Shown: positions 1-8,019, counted from the first letter of the stretch. The stretch is 12,744 nt of DNA from Ferrimicrobium sp. (GCA_027365375.1 DAHXNM010000023.1:1-12744); one strand, 5' to 3'. Notes: generated by a model not told the origin, from the letters alone. Numbers and translations are program-made.

Positions 1-6
1 TGAGGG

Positions 7-38
7 TTGTACACAGCTGTGCATAAGGTTGTGGATGA
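7..38. promoter_or_regulatory. Cluster of three DnaA-box-like sites
   Basis: Three 9-mers close to the DnaA box (TTATCCACA or TTGTCCACA) lie almost back to back: TTGTACACA at 7-15 on plus, TTATGCACA at 18-26 on minus and TCATCCACA at 30-38 on minus. Each differs from a consensus box by one base. Their starts are 11 and 12 bases apart, about one helical turn. This packing is typical of origins and DnaA-controlled promoters. The neighbouring gene block lies near oriC in other Actinobacteria, so an origin edge is plausible, but only the last few dozen bases are visible. Confidence 0.45.
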
Positions 39-65
39 AGGTCGGTTGGCTGTGTTCTGGCTGAG

Positions 66-1457
66 TTATTGGTCCTGAGGTTGTTGTTGCCACCAGTCGA
101 GAACGCGACGAATGGCCTCTTCTTTTGGTAGTGGCCCCTCCTCGAGTTCGATCTCCATCAAGAGGGCTAGTGCTTGCCCTACCAGTTTGGATGGAGGTAT
201 CTGGAGGAGGGTCATAATTTCGGTGCCGTCCAAAGCTGGGCGGAGAGAGGCTAGAGCATCCGCCTCTTGAAGTTGTTGTACGCGCAATTTGAACTCATCC
301 ATCCGGCGGGCCATGGCGAGAAGTTTGTGCTGATTGCGGGTGGTGGCGTCGCAGATGGTGAGTTCGTTGAGGTCTTCGTAGAGTTCGCCAGCATCACGCA
401 CGTAGCGACGGACGGCGGAGTCGGTCCAGCCAGCATCGTACCCGTGAAAACGCAGATGAAGTGCGACGAGCTTTGAGACCTCCTGAGTGATATCTTTTGG
501 AAAGCGGAGCTCTGTGAGGATAGAGGTAGCCATTCGAGCGCCCACTACGTCATGAAAGTGAAAGGTCACCCCCTCCGGTCCAAAGGCTCGAGTTTTTGGC
601 TTCGCGATATCGTGGAGGAGAGCTGCGAGCCGCAGGCGAAGGCGGGGGGAACATTTTTGTACAACGGCGATTGTGTGAGCTAGAACGTCCTTGTGATGAT
701 GGACCGGATCCTGCTCAAGACGAAGGCTAGCTAGGGCTGGTAAAAAGTTGGCTGCCAGCGGCGTGTCTACTAGTAGTTGGAGTCCCTTGGTCGGGTCGGG
801 AAGGATCAATAGACGACTGAGTTCATCTCGGATGCGTTCGCGGGAGAGAATGTCGAGACGAGGGGCGAGTCTTTCGATTGCAGCGAGAATTCCGTCCGCT
901 GGTATAAGGTCAAAGCGCGCGATGAAGCGAGCGGCCCTCAGCATGCGGAGCGGATCCTCCCCGAACGAAATATCAGCGGAGAGCGGTGTAGTAAGACGGT
1001 GTGCGACGAGGTCTTCAACCCCGTGATATGGATCGATAAGAAGTGGCTCTGCGGTTGTCAGCTCAATTGCAATCGCGTTAATGGTGAAGTCGCGACGTGC
1101 AAGGTCATCTGTGAGCGAGGTTGAAAATCGAACCACGGGTTTACGACTAGTAATCGTATAAGCTTCAGCTCGGTGGGTGGTGATCTCGAGCCGAGTGGCA
1201 CCTAGCGAGCAAGCGATGGTACCGTATCGTTCGCCTGCTCGGTTGATGGAGTGAACGATACCGGCGAGCGCTGCCAATATCTGATTCGGTTCAGCATCGG
1301 TGGTGAGGTCGACGTCGGTGTTCTCTGATGTGGTTGGGCCAAGGAGGAGATCGCGAACGATACCTCCTACGAGATAGAGGTGGAAGCCGCGCTCGGCGAA
1401 TCGCTCGACTATGGGCTTAAGACCTCGAATGGTTGGCTCAAAACGGTCGGGGATCAC
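66..1457 (-). CDS. pcnA: CCA-adding tRNA nucleotidyltransferase with HD domain
   Basis: This enzyme adds or repairs the 3' CCA end of tRNAs in the cytoplasm from CTP and ATP. The 463-residue protein has the class II nucleotidyltransferase head: a GG motif followed by RDLLLG near residues 31-40, the metal-binding D-V-D at 48-50, RRDFTINA near 121-128 and the RMLRAARF helix at 171-178. An HD phosphohydrolase-type domain follows, with the HHH run near 253-255 and the HD pair at 282-283 in LLHDIAKPKTR. The start is GTG at 1455-1457, preceded by a good AGGAAGG ribosome site 8 bases upstream. It is the second gene of a minus-strand pair with the HDAC-family gene, 54 bases apart. Length and domain order match actinobacterial PcnA (Rv3907c-type), and its position next to the murJ-trx block agrees. 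Poly(A) polymerase activity is the usual alternative for this family but is unlikely here. Confidence 0.93.
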   Translation of the reverse strand: MIPDRFEPTIRGLKPIVERFAERGFHLYLVGGIVRDLLLGPTTSENTDVDLTTDAEPNQILAALAGIVHSINRAGERYGTIACSLGATRLEITTHRAEAYTITSRKPVVRFSTSLTDDLARRDFTINAIAIELTTAEPLLIDPYHGVEDLVAHRLTTPLSADISFGEDPLRMLRAARFIARFDLIPADGILAAIERLAPRLDILSRERIRDELSRLLILPDPTKGLQLLVDTPLAANFLPALASLRLEQDPVHHHKDVLAHTIAVVQKCSPRLRLRLAALLHDIAKPKTRAFGPEGVTFHFHDVVGARMATSILTELRFPKDITQEVSKLVALHLRFHGYDAGWTDSAVRRYVRDAGELYEDLNELTICDATTRNQHKLLAMARRMDEFKLRVQQLQEADALASLRPALDGTEIMTLLQIPPSKLVGQALALLMEIELEEGPLPKEEAIRRVLDWWQQQPQDQ

Positions 1458-1511
1458 CTAAAGTACCTTCCTAAAGTTGGTGGCGAACAGCCCAGCTTAA
1501 CTGAGATAGAC

Positions 1512-2546
1512 CTAATGAGAAGGCGGGTCGATGTTGTGTTGGCGGAGTGCGTCGGATCGCATCCTATAAAGCGCTGCTATGAGGTCTTTATCGACGATTC
1601 CGGTCTGCGCTATCCGGTCTGGCTTTCTGGAAACACCAAGCAGCGCCTCGATGGTTGCCACGGTTGATTCTGCGAGAGCGGTGAGGTCATAGCCGCCTTC
1701 AAGGAAGGCAACGGTCCTTTGCTTTGGCACGCACTGGAGTGCCCACTTCGTAAGGTAGAAAAAGTCATCGGTGCTGTAGCCAAGGTCGGTGAGTGGATCG
1801 GCTCTGTGGCCATCAAAGCCGGCTGAGATCAACATCCACGTTGGTTCAAAGGCGGTGATGCTAGCGCTAGCTATGGATTCAAGTGCGGCCAACGCCGTTT
1901 GCCCGCTGGTGCGTGGTGGTAGCGGGATATTGATGTTCATCCCCGCCCCTTTGCTCACTCCGACATCGACAACCCTGCCGGTGCCCGGATAGAGGGGGTG
2001 TTGGTGAATGGATACGTAGAGCACCGACTGCTCAGCGTAAAAGATGTCTTGGGTGCCGTTGCCATGGTGAGCATCGATGTCGACTATGAGAACCCGCTCT
2101 CCCTGGTCGACGAGTGTCTTCGCGGCTATGGCGATATTGTTGAAAAGACAAAATCCCATCGAGGTGTCTGCGGTGGCATGATGTCCCGGGGGGCGCACGG
2201 CAACAAAGGCCGCATCGCCTTCTCCGCGTTGAAGGCGGGCTATTGCATCAAGCCCAGCGCCGGCTGCAAGAAGGGCGATGTCGTAGGACTGATATCCGAC
2301 TTGAGTATCGGCGTCGATGGGTCCGCCTCCCATAAGACAGAGCTGACGGATCTCTGCGACATGTGAGCCGTTATGAACCCCCATGACGGCGGCGGAACTC
2401 GCTGGTGTTGGCTGAAACCGAACTATGCCGTCTTCAAAACGGTCAAGGACCGACATGATTACCTCGAGCCGACTAGCTGACTCTGGATGATATATACCGG
2501 TGTCATGCTCGAGGTATTCGGGATGGGTGCCGAACAGTACGGTCAT
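1512..2546 (-). CDS. Histone-deacetylase-family (AcuC/APAH-like) zinc deacetylase
   Basis: A 344-residue single-domain member of the arginase/deacetylase fold. The bacterial relatives remove acetyl groups from acetyl-lysine proteins such as acetyl-CoA synthetase (AcuC) or from acetylpolyamines; the substrate here cannot be told from the sequence. The active site looks complete: the paired histidines at 122-123 (RPPGHHA), zinc ligands D158 and H160 in DIDAHHGNGTQ, third ligand D245 in SAGFDGH, and the catalytic tyrosine at about 286 in EGGYDL. The N-terminus (HPEYLEHDTG..HPES) is typical of the family. The ATG at 2546 is forced because an in-frame TAG lies three codons upstream. A GGGAG sequence sits only one base from the ATG, too close for normal spacing, so the transcript may be leaderless. 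It is divergent from the GNAT gene and upstream of pcnA, probably co-transcribed. Confidence 0.9.
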   Translation of the reverse strand: MTVLFGTHPEYLEHDTGIYHPESASRLEVIMSVLDRFEDGIVRFQPTPASSAAVMGVHNGSHVAEIRQLCLMGGGPIDADTQVGYQSYDIALLAAGAGLDAIARLQRGEGDAAFVAVRPPGHHATADTSMGFCLFNNIAIAAKTLVDQGERVLIVDIDAHHGNGTQDIFYAEQSVLYVSIHQHPLYPGTGRVVDVGVSKGAGMNINIPLPPRTSGQTALAALESIASASITAFEPTWMLISAGFDGHRADPLTDLGYSTDDFFYLTKWALQCVPKQRTVAFLEGGYDLTALAESTVATIEALLGVSRKPDRIAQTGIVDKDLIAALYRMRSDALRQHNIDPPSH

Positions 2547-2621
2547 GCTCCCATGCTACTGGTTGGACATCAACTGACGGTGCAGCCTGTTTTGCAGCCA
2601 ATCCGATGTCGGCAACTAGGG

Positions 2622-2640
2622 TTTGGATGAAGAGTCCAAA
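2622..2640. repeat. 6-bp inverted repeat in a divergent promoter region
   Basis: TTTGGA and TCCAAA form a perfect inverted repeat with a 7-base spacer in the 131-base region between the divergent HDAC-family and GNAT genes. It is placed where an operator for either gene could sit. No run of T follows, so a terminator is unlikely. A repeat of this size can occur by chance. Confidence 0.25.
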
Positions 2641-2677
2641 GTATGGTGGCAACTCAAGAAAGGACCGTTGACGCTAG

Positions 2678-3397
2678 TTGGCTGCGCTGAGAAGTGTTGG
2701 TGGTATCCAGATTCGATATTCGCCGTGGTATGGGAATTTGCACGCGGTGCTAGTTACGGCGCCAGCGCAGGTATGGGTCCGTGACCCAGAGATCCTTATG
2801 CGCGCGATGGCGGTCGGAAGGGAGATGGGGTACTCACGGTTTTTGGTACAGGCTACAGGGGCTACCCAGAAGGCCGTTCTGCTTGATTCCGGCTTTCAGG
2901 AGGTTGATCGGCTTCACGTCCTCTTTCGCAGGAGTGCGCTAGCTCTACCTAAGGTTCCAGGGTCCGCTGGCACAGGTCGACTCCAGCGAGCGAGCCCGCT
3001 TCATGTGGATGAGGTGATCCGCGTTGATAACGCTTGTTTTGAGACATTTTGGGCGATGAATCCACTTGCGCTATCAGAGGCGGTTGCGGCTACACCAAGA
3101 AGTCGGTTTAGGGTTATGACGGTAGGCGACTCTGATGTTCTTGCGGGCTACGCTATCTTTGGCTTAGGTGGCGGCGAGGGTTATCTCCAGAGGATCGCTG
3201 TAGATCCTCGTTGGCAGGGGCGTGGATTCGCGACCCGGCTTATCGTTGACGGATTGCGTTGGGCCAAGAGGTGGAGAACACGGCGAGTTGGAGTCAATAC
3301 ACAACAGCGTAACGAGAATGCCCTCAGGCTCTACCTCAAGCTCGGTTTCGAGTTGCAGGCGGAGGGTATCTCGATTTTTGAACCTGCTCCGTCGTAG
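2678..3397 (+). CDS. GNAT-family N-acetyltransferase
   Basis: A 239-residue protein whose C-terminal half is a clear acetyl-CoA-dependent GNAT domain. Motif A with the pyrophosphate-binding loop R-W-Q-G-R-G-F-A is at about 178-185, and motif B with NENALRLYLKLGF is at about 212-224, as in RimI-like enzymes. The N-terminal half (about 20-86) has a weak echo of a second GNAT fold, ending in A..LLDSGFQEVDRLHVLF, so a tandem but degenerate arrangement is possible. The start is TTG at 2678 because TAG occurs directly upstream in frame; an AGGA lies 13 bases before it, which is rather far. It opens the plus-strand run that leads to murJ and occupies the slot of mutT4 in mycobacteria. The acceptor substrate is unknown. 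The gene's last 20 bases overlap the next gene. Confidence 0.85.
   Translation: MAALRSVGGIQIRYSPWYGNLHAVLVTAPAQVWVRDPEILMRAMAVGREMGYSRFLVQATGATQKAVLLDSGFQEVDRLHVLFRRSALALPKVPGSAGTGRLQRASPLHVDEVIRVDNACFETFWAMNPLALSEAVAATPRSRFRVMTVGDSDVLAGYAIFGLGGGEGYLQRIAVDPRWQGRGFATRLIVDGLRWAKRWRTRRVGVNTQQRNENALRLYLKLGFELQAEGISIFEPAPS
3361..3366 (+). promoter_or_regulatory. Ribosome binding site deciding a TTG start
   Basis: GGAGGG lies 11 bases before TTG at 3378, inside the end of the GNAT gene. It supports TTG 3378 over the earlier GTG at 3222, because the protein then begins with a short basic stretch followed directly by a hydrophobic signal segment. Confidence 0.6.
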
Positions 3398-5207
3398 CGC
3401 TCCCATTTTTATCCTTGTCTTGCTGATGCTCGTTCCCCGGGTAGGGGAGCAGCTCGCCTCTTCAAAAGGGGCGCTGAAGTTGACCAAAGATGTCGGAGTC
3501 CAGGTTGGCGTGAAGCCGATCTCAATCGACTTTTCCTGGTCGGGCCGGACGTCTGGCGCGGAGGCGTTCTTGGTTGTCTACCAGAGCACCTCCTCGCGGT
3601 TTCAACTTAGCCAGACGCTTCGATCGGGTCCAAGTGGTTCTCCACTAGCACTATCTCGGCCGCGTTCTTTGGCTTTGCTGGCAACTTCGCATGGTTACCA
3701 ACTCAGTTCTCACATCTTTTCCGATATATCTTGTGGTGCCAACTGTGCTGGTGTATATCCAGTAGAGCTTCGGATCGCCAATAGTCAGACCGGAGTTACG
3801 CTAGGCCAAGTCATAGTCGGGGTTCCGTATTTCCCATCGAGCAGTGCTATTACGGCGCCACTTGGGGTGGCGCCTATCCTGCAGATGCAACTGCCTACAC
3901 CCACCAAGCAGCTTAGGACTGCACTGTCACGGTTATCGAGCTCGGCGGCAGCATCTACGATCTCGTTGGCTGGGTCGGTTGGAACATCGGTAGCTACCCA
4001 AAAAGAGTATGCGAGAATGTTGGCGTCCTCGGGTTCACATCAGCATGTGGTCTCACCCTATGCATCGCTAGCGCCAAACTGTAGCAATGTAGTGCAGTCG
4101 CCGCTTATCGGTCTGGAGTCGCGTCTAAAGCTTTCCGGTCAGATTAACGGGACTACATCTAGAACTGCAGTGTTGCCACAGTCACCAACGCGCCTTGAAC
4201 TGGGTGAACTCCACCGCGATAAGATCTACACTACCGTGGTGCCCGATGGCGTTCTGAGTCAACTCGCCTCGGTTCTCTCGGTCTCGGATCCAGCTTATGT
4301 ACGCGGCTTGGGTTTGACGGTTTTGGGGTCTAGTAGACAGTTGAGCACCGAGTTTGCAAACGCCAACACCCCCGGAGGCTATCAACGACTACTCGCTGAC
4401 CTTGCACAGTTCTACTTTCAGGCCCCAGCGCAAAGTGGGCGAGTGGCGACGATGGAGATCGATCTCACCACCCCTGCCCAGGTGGTAGACACCACCACAG
4501 TCCTAGATCGACTTCAGGCGACCCCGATGTTTAGGATGATGACGGCAGCTACAGCGGCCACACTCCCTAGTAGCCAGATCTCCCAGTCCGATCTTCGGCT
4601 AGCCTCGGCTCCCAGGGGACACTGTGCGATCACATCAAAGACAGTGAGTAAAGGGCTGACTCGCCTCGGCGCACTCGCCTCGGCGGACACCGGCTCGAGA
4701 TCCGGACTGGAGGGCTTAGTTGGACTCGCACAGCTCGCAACCTCTGGTAATAAGACGATCGATCGGCGTGCGATGTTGCTGTTGGATCAGCAGGAGCGTG
4801 CACTTCTAGCTCAGGTGCAACTCGTAGGATCCAAGACCATTACGCTGACCTCGCACAACGTGTCGGTACCGCTAACGCTGTCATCGAAGTTGCCTTTTCC
4901 TATTGGAGTGCAGCTCTCGATTCGCTCATCTGAGATCACCTTCCCGAAGGGATCAAAGCGAGTGATTAAGTTGAGTCGAGGAACTGCCACCGTATCGCTG
5001 CCTGTGGTGGTGAAGGCGCTTGGAACCTTCGCTGCTTCAGCGGTGGTGTCAGCCCCAAATGGAGCGGTGCTCGTCACCAGCAACCTTACCGTCCATTCGA
5101 CTGGATTCTCGACCGTAGGAGTCGTCTTGACGGTTGGGGCTGCTCTGGTTTTGGCTACATGGTGGGTTCGCACTGCGCGCCATCACCGCAAGAAGACGAG
5201 CGACTAG
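3378..5207 (+). CDS. Secreted, C-terminally membrane-anchored protein of unknown function (Rv3909-like position)
   Basis: About 609 residues from the proposed TTG start. It begins MNLLRRSAPIFILVLLMLVP, a basic start plus hydrophobic stretch that looks like an uncleaved or cleaved signal. A long Ser/Thr/Ala-rich region without catalytic motifs that I recognise follows. The C-terminus has one hydrophobic helix (about 579-598, VGVVLTVGAALVLATWWV) and a basic tail RTARHHRKKTSD. This predicts a large extracytoplasmic part held by one C-terminal helix with a short cytoplasmic tail. In mycobacteria the gene directly before MviN/MurJ (Rv3909) encodes a comparable large exported protein; equivalence here rests on position and topology, not on sequence identity that I can measure. 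It is shorter than that protein. It overlaps the GNAT gene by 20 bases, and its stop codon shares a base with the murJ start, so the three are translated together. A role linked to MurJ or cell-wall export is inference. Confidence 0.75.
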   Translation: MNLLRRSAPIFILVLLMLVPRVGEQLASSKGALKLTKDVGVQVGVKPISIDFSWSGRTSGAEAFLVVYQSTSSRFQLSQTLRSGPSGSPLALSRPRSLALLATSHGYQLSSHIFSDISCGANCAGVYPVELRIANSQTGVTLGQVIVGVPYFPSSSAITAPLGVAPILQMQLPTPTKQLRTALSRLSSSAAASTISLAGSVGTSVATQKEYARMLASSGSHQHVVSPYASLAPNCSNVVQSPLIGLESRLKLSGQINGTTSRTAVLPQSPTRLELGELHRDKIYTTVVPDGVLSQLASVLSVSDPAYVRGLGLTVLGSSRQLSTEFANANTPGGYQRLLADLAQFYFQAPAQSGRVATMEIDLTTPAQVVDTTTVLDRLQATPMFRMMTAATAATLPSSQISQSDLRLASAPRGHCAITSKTVSKGLTRLGALASADTGSRSGLEGLVGLAQLATSGNKTIDRRAMLLLDQQERALLAQVQLVGSKTITLTSHNVSVPLTLSSKLPFPIGVQLSIRSSEITFPKGSKRVIKLSRGTATVSLPVVVKALGTFAASAVVSAPNGAVLVTSNLTVHSTGFSTVGVVLTVGAALVLATWWVRTARHHRKKTSD

Positions 5208-6808
5208 TGCTCGCGCAGCTCAAAAGACTGCTCTTTGGAACCCGCGAGTCGGCGAGCCAAAATGCCGCTCTTCTGGCGGCAGGTACCCTTACCTCCCGGT
5301 TGACTGGGCTGGTACGCTTGGTGGCGCTTGCTGTGGTACTTGGTGTACGCCCCTTGGCAGATGCCTACAACCTAGGCAATAACACGCCAAATATGTTGTA
5401 TGACCTGCTATTGGGGGGCATAATATCGTCGACCCTGCTGCCGGTCCTCTCAGCTCGCTTCAGCGTCGCAGGACGTCGTCTGGGGGCAAAGTCACAGGCA
5501 ACGATCTTGACCCTTGGTATCGCCGGTCTGTTGATCGCGACGGTTATCTTCGAACTGTTGGCACCAGCGATCATTGGCCTCTACACCATCGCCAATCATC
5601 ATGGCTATGCGGTTGCTCAGCGCGAGTTAGCAACGGAGCTGTTGCGGCTTTTTGCTCCTCAGCTCTTTTTCTACGGTGCGATCTCTCTTTTTACGGCAGT
5701 GCTCAACTTGCGAGGGAACTTCGCCTCTGCAGCCTTCGCTCCGATAGCGAACAATGTCGTCTCGGTACTGTCATTGGTGATATTTGCCGCGGCATACCCA
5801 GGTGCGAATCTTAACGTCGTCCTTGCCCATCGCGAGGCGGCACTCATCCTTGGACTCGGCTCCACCGCTGGTGTCGCCGCGCAGATGCTTGTCTTGTTGC
5901 CTGTGATGTTCCGGTTGGGGGTCGAGTTCCGTCCCTCGTTTGCGTTCCGTGATCCGGCGGTCAAGGAGATGTTTGCCCTCTCCTCGTGGACCGTTGGTTT
6001 TGTGATCGCCAACCAGGTGGCGGTCTTTGTCGTCCAGGCGATTGCTGACCCGCGGCCCGGCTACATCAGTGCCTACAACTACGCCTACCTCTTCTTCCAG
6101 CTCCCGTACGCGATCGTCTCGCTCTCGATTATGACCGCCCTGCAACCACGGCTTGCCAGGCTGTGGGCGCTAAACGATAGGCTCGGCTTTGCGACCAACC
6201 TATCGCGTGCGTTGCGGGCGAGCGTTGCCATCACGCTGCCACTCGCGGCGATTATGTTGGTGGCGGCTCCAGTGGGTCTAGATATTGTGCTTCGATATGG
6301 CGCAGTTAGTCTGTCTGGGGTACGGCTGACAGCGGTGGCGTTAGAGGGTTTTGCGGTTGGTCTGCCTGGTTTTGCGCTCTTTCTCTCGATCGTGCAGGGC
6401 CTGCAGGCGACCCGAAATGCGCGAGTGGTATTCATGCTCTACGTGGTTGAGAACGGCCTCAATATCGTGCTCGCCTTTTTGCTCGTGAATAGGTATGGTA
6501 TCGCCGGACTAACAGTCTCGTTGTCGGTCGCCTATACCGTCGCTGCGTTGCTCGGTCTTATAGTGCTGCTCCGGATGCACGCGATCCGGGCGCTATCGGA
6601 TATGGTTCGCGTGTGGCTACGCCTTGGAGTCATCGGGGCGGTGCTCGCGGTGGTGTTATGGAAGACGCTACCCTCGATTGACGCCCACCGAAGTTTCGGA
6701 TTCCTGCTCCAGACCCTGGGTGCGCTGTTGATTAGTGCGGGGATCTTTGTGGTTCTGAATGTACTCGCAGCTAGACTTAGCCGCCAGAGAAGGGAGAGCC
6801 ATCGATGA
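5207..6808 (+). CDS. murJ: Lipid II flippase MurJ (MviN)
   Basis: MurJ moves the undecaprenyl-linked peptidoglycan precursor lipid II from the inner to the outer face of the cytoplasmic membrane. The protein is highly hydrophobic throughout, with about 14 predicted helices, and has the MVF-family N-terminal signature (SRLTGLVR..LGVRPLADAYNLGNNTPNMLYDLLLGG) with the conserved charged positions and NxxPN-like loop. I choose the GTG at 5207 (533 residues), which overlaps the preceding TAG by one base. ATG 5159 would add 16 hydrophilic residues inside the previous gene. The length equals a bare MurJ core: the C-terminal pseudokinase region fused to mycobacterial MviN is absent, as the protein ends in a basic tail (RLSRQRRESHR) soon after the last helix. 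It overlaps the DegV gene by four bases (ATGA). Confidence 0.93.
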   Translation: MLAQLKRLLFGTRESASQNAALLAAGTLTSRLTGLVRLVALAVVLGVRPLADAYNLGNNTPNMLYDLLLGGIISSTLLPVLSARFSVAGRRLGAKSQATILTLGIAGLLIATVIFELLAPAIIGLYTIANHHGYAVAQRELATELLRLFAPQLFFYGAISLFTAVLNLRGNFASAAFAPIANNVVSVLSLVIFAAAYPGANLNVVLAHREAALILGLGSTAGVAAQMLVLLPVMFRLGVEFRPSFAFRDPAVKEMFALSSWTVGFVIANQVAVFVVQAIADPRPGYISAYNYAYLFFQLPYAIVSLSIMTALQPRLARLWALNDRLGFATNLSRALRASVAITLPLAAIMLVAAPVGLDIVLRYGAVSLSGVRLTAVALEGFAVGLPGFALFLSIVQGLQATRNARVVFMLYVVENGLNIVLAFLLVNRYGIAGLTVSLSVAYTVAALLGLIVLLRMHAIRALSDMVRVWLRLGVIGAVLAVVLWKTLPSIDAHRSFGFLLQTLGALLISAGIFVVLNVLAARLSRQRRESHR

Positions 6809-7644
6809 GTGTCGCGGTGGTGGTAGATTCGGCATCCGATCTACCCAGTGAGCTTGCTGATGCCTTGGGTATCAGGCGTGTGCCGTTGACTATAAGTCTT
6901 GGCGGAGTCGACTACAAGGATGGTAGCGAACTCTCTCGCGAGAAGTTTTGGGAGCTGGTTCGCTCATCTGGTGAGTTGCCAAAGACGGCTGCCCCATCAC
7001 CATCTCAGTTTGACGCCGTCTTTAGCGAGGAGCTAGAAGCTGGCGCGAGCCACGTGATTTGTCTCACCATGACCAAGGATCTCTCTGCGACCTACCAATC
7101 GGCGCTCACTGCGGCTAGTGCGTACTCGAATCGTGTTTCGGTCTTCGATACCCGGACGCTGACTCTCAGTGAAGGTTTGATAGCTATCGCCGTTGCGACG
7201 GCAGCTCAATCCGGAGCCGATGTCGAGGAGTGTCAGAGGCTCTGTGCCTCGGTGATAGCTAGGATTGTCACCTTTGGAACTCTCGATACCCTTGAAAATC
7301 TGCGTAAAGGCGGCAGGATTGGTGCAGCAAGTGCGCTTCTGGGCACTCTGATGTCCTTCAAGCCGCTCATTGAGGTGCGTGACGGTGGGATCGAGGCTGC
7401 TGGACGTGTTCGTACCCGTAAGACCGCCATCGCGTCACTGTTGGAAAAATTCGATCATCAGGGACCCTATGAGCGTGTGGGTCTAGTTCATGCCATGGCA
7501 ACGGATGTAGAGAGCGTGCTTGCGAGCCTTCGTGAAGCAACAGGGGTCAATGATGTCGTGGTCTCGGTCATGGGTGCGACGATCGGAACCCATGCTGGCA
7601 TAGGAGCGCTCGGCATCTCAGTGGTTAAGCAGGAACCCAAGTAG
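6805..7644 (+). CDS. DegV-family fatty-acid-binding protein
   Basis: A 279-residue full-length DegV protein. Members bind a fatty acid; FakB relatives present it to the kinase FakA for phosphorylation and entry into phospholipid synthesis. Visible hallmarks are the N-terminal VVDSASDLP (7-15), the PLTISLGGVDYKDG strand-turn, the TAAPSPSQF substrate loop (about 61-69), DTLENLRKGGRIG at about 158-170, and the terminal GTHAGIGALGIS region that closes the lipid pocket. It is cytosolic with no signal peptide. The ATG overlaps the murJ TGA, so translation is coupled. No FakA gene is in the window, so a FakB function is possible but not shown. In mycobacteria the position between murJ and trxB includes the sigma factor SigM instead. 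Confidence 0.92.
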   Translation: MSVAVVVDSASDLPSELADALGIRRVPLTISLGGVDYKDGSELSREKFWELVRSSGELPKTAAPSPSQFDAVFSEELEAGASHVICLTMTKDLSATYQSALTAASAYSNRVSVFDTRTLTLSEGLIAIAVATAAQSGADVEECQRLCASVIARIVTFGTLDTLENLRKGGRIGAASALLGTLMSFKPLIEVRDGGIEAAGRVRTRKTAIASLLEKFDHQGPYERVGLVHAMATDVESVLASLREATGVNDVVVSVMGATIGTHAGIGALGISVVKQEPK

Positions 7645-7668
7645 GCTAGCTGTGAGGAGGTAAGGTGC

Positions 7669-8007
7669 ATGGCTGACTATCACGACGAAGCAGAGCGACA
7701 GCGCGACATAGCGTCACGCGCGACCGAATGGGTCGACGAGGTCACCAAGTTTTTGCAAACCAGGGCGGTATCGCCGCTGTTTTGGATCGCGAGGGCCATA
7801 ATTTTTGGCCTCTTAGGGCTGGCATTGGTGGTAGTAGCCGGTGTCTTGGCCGTAGACACCCTCGTTAAGCTGCTCGACGCCTACCTCTTCGCAGGCAGGG
7901 TGTGGATCACCTACTTTGTCATCGGAGGTATTGCTCTTTTGCTCTCGCTCGTTGCCTGGAAGAGGATGGGTAGATATCGCTTGCCCACAGCCAATACCTC
8001 GGCGTAG
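7669..8007 (+). CDS. Small two-helix membrane protein, unknown function
   Basis: A 112-residue protein with a strong GAGGAGG ribosome site 8 bases before its ATG. The first 37 or so residues are charged and predicted cytoplasmic or amphipathic (EAERQRDIASRATEWVDEV). Two hydrophobic helices follow, about 40-65 (FWIARAIIFGLLGLALVVVAG) and 78-96 (WITYFVIGGIALLLSLVAW), separated by a loop with acidic residues. A basic end KRMGRYRLP follows. Both termini are therefore probably inside. I do not recognise a named family. It follows the DegV gene after 24 bases and is the last gene before the trxB regulatory region, so it most likely belongs to the murJ transcription unit. Confidence 0.75.
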   Translation: MADYHDEAERQRDIASRATEWVDEVTKFLQTRAVSPLFWIARAIIFGLLGLALVVVAGVLAVDTLVKLLDAYLFAGRVWITYFVIGGIALLLSLVAWKRMGRYRLPTANTSA

Positions 8008-8019
8008 TCGCCGCTAAGC

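Noticed and set aside
3222..3377. Upstream extension of the exported protein from GTG 3222
   Set aside because: It would put 52 polar residues before the signal segment, inside the GNAT catalytic region. TTG 3378 has a ribosome site and yields a normal signal sequence.
4659..4685. Two 13-base direct repeats (ACTCGCCTCGGCG) with a 14-base period
   Set aside because: They lie in a coding sequence of low complexity (Leu/Ala/Ser-rich). The period is not a multiple of three but the frame is intact, so a recent duplication is unlikely.
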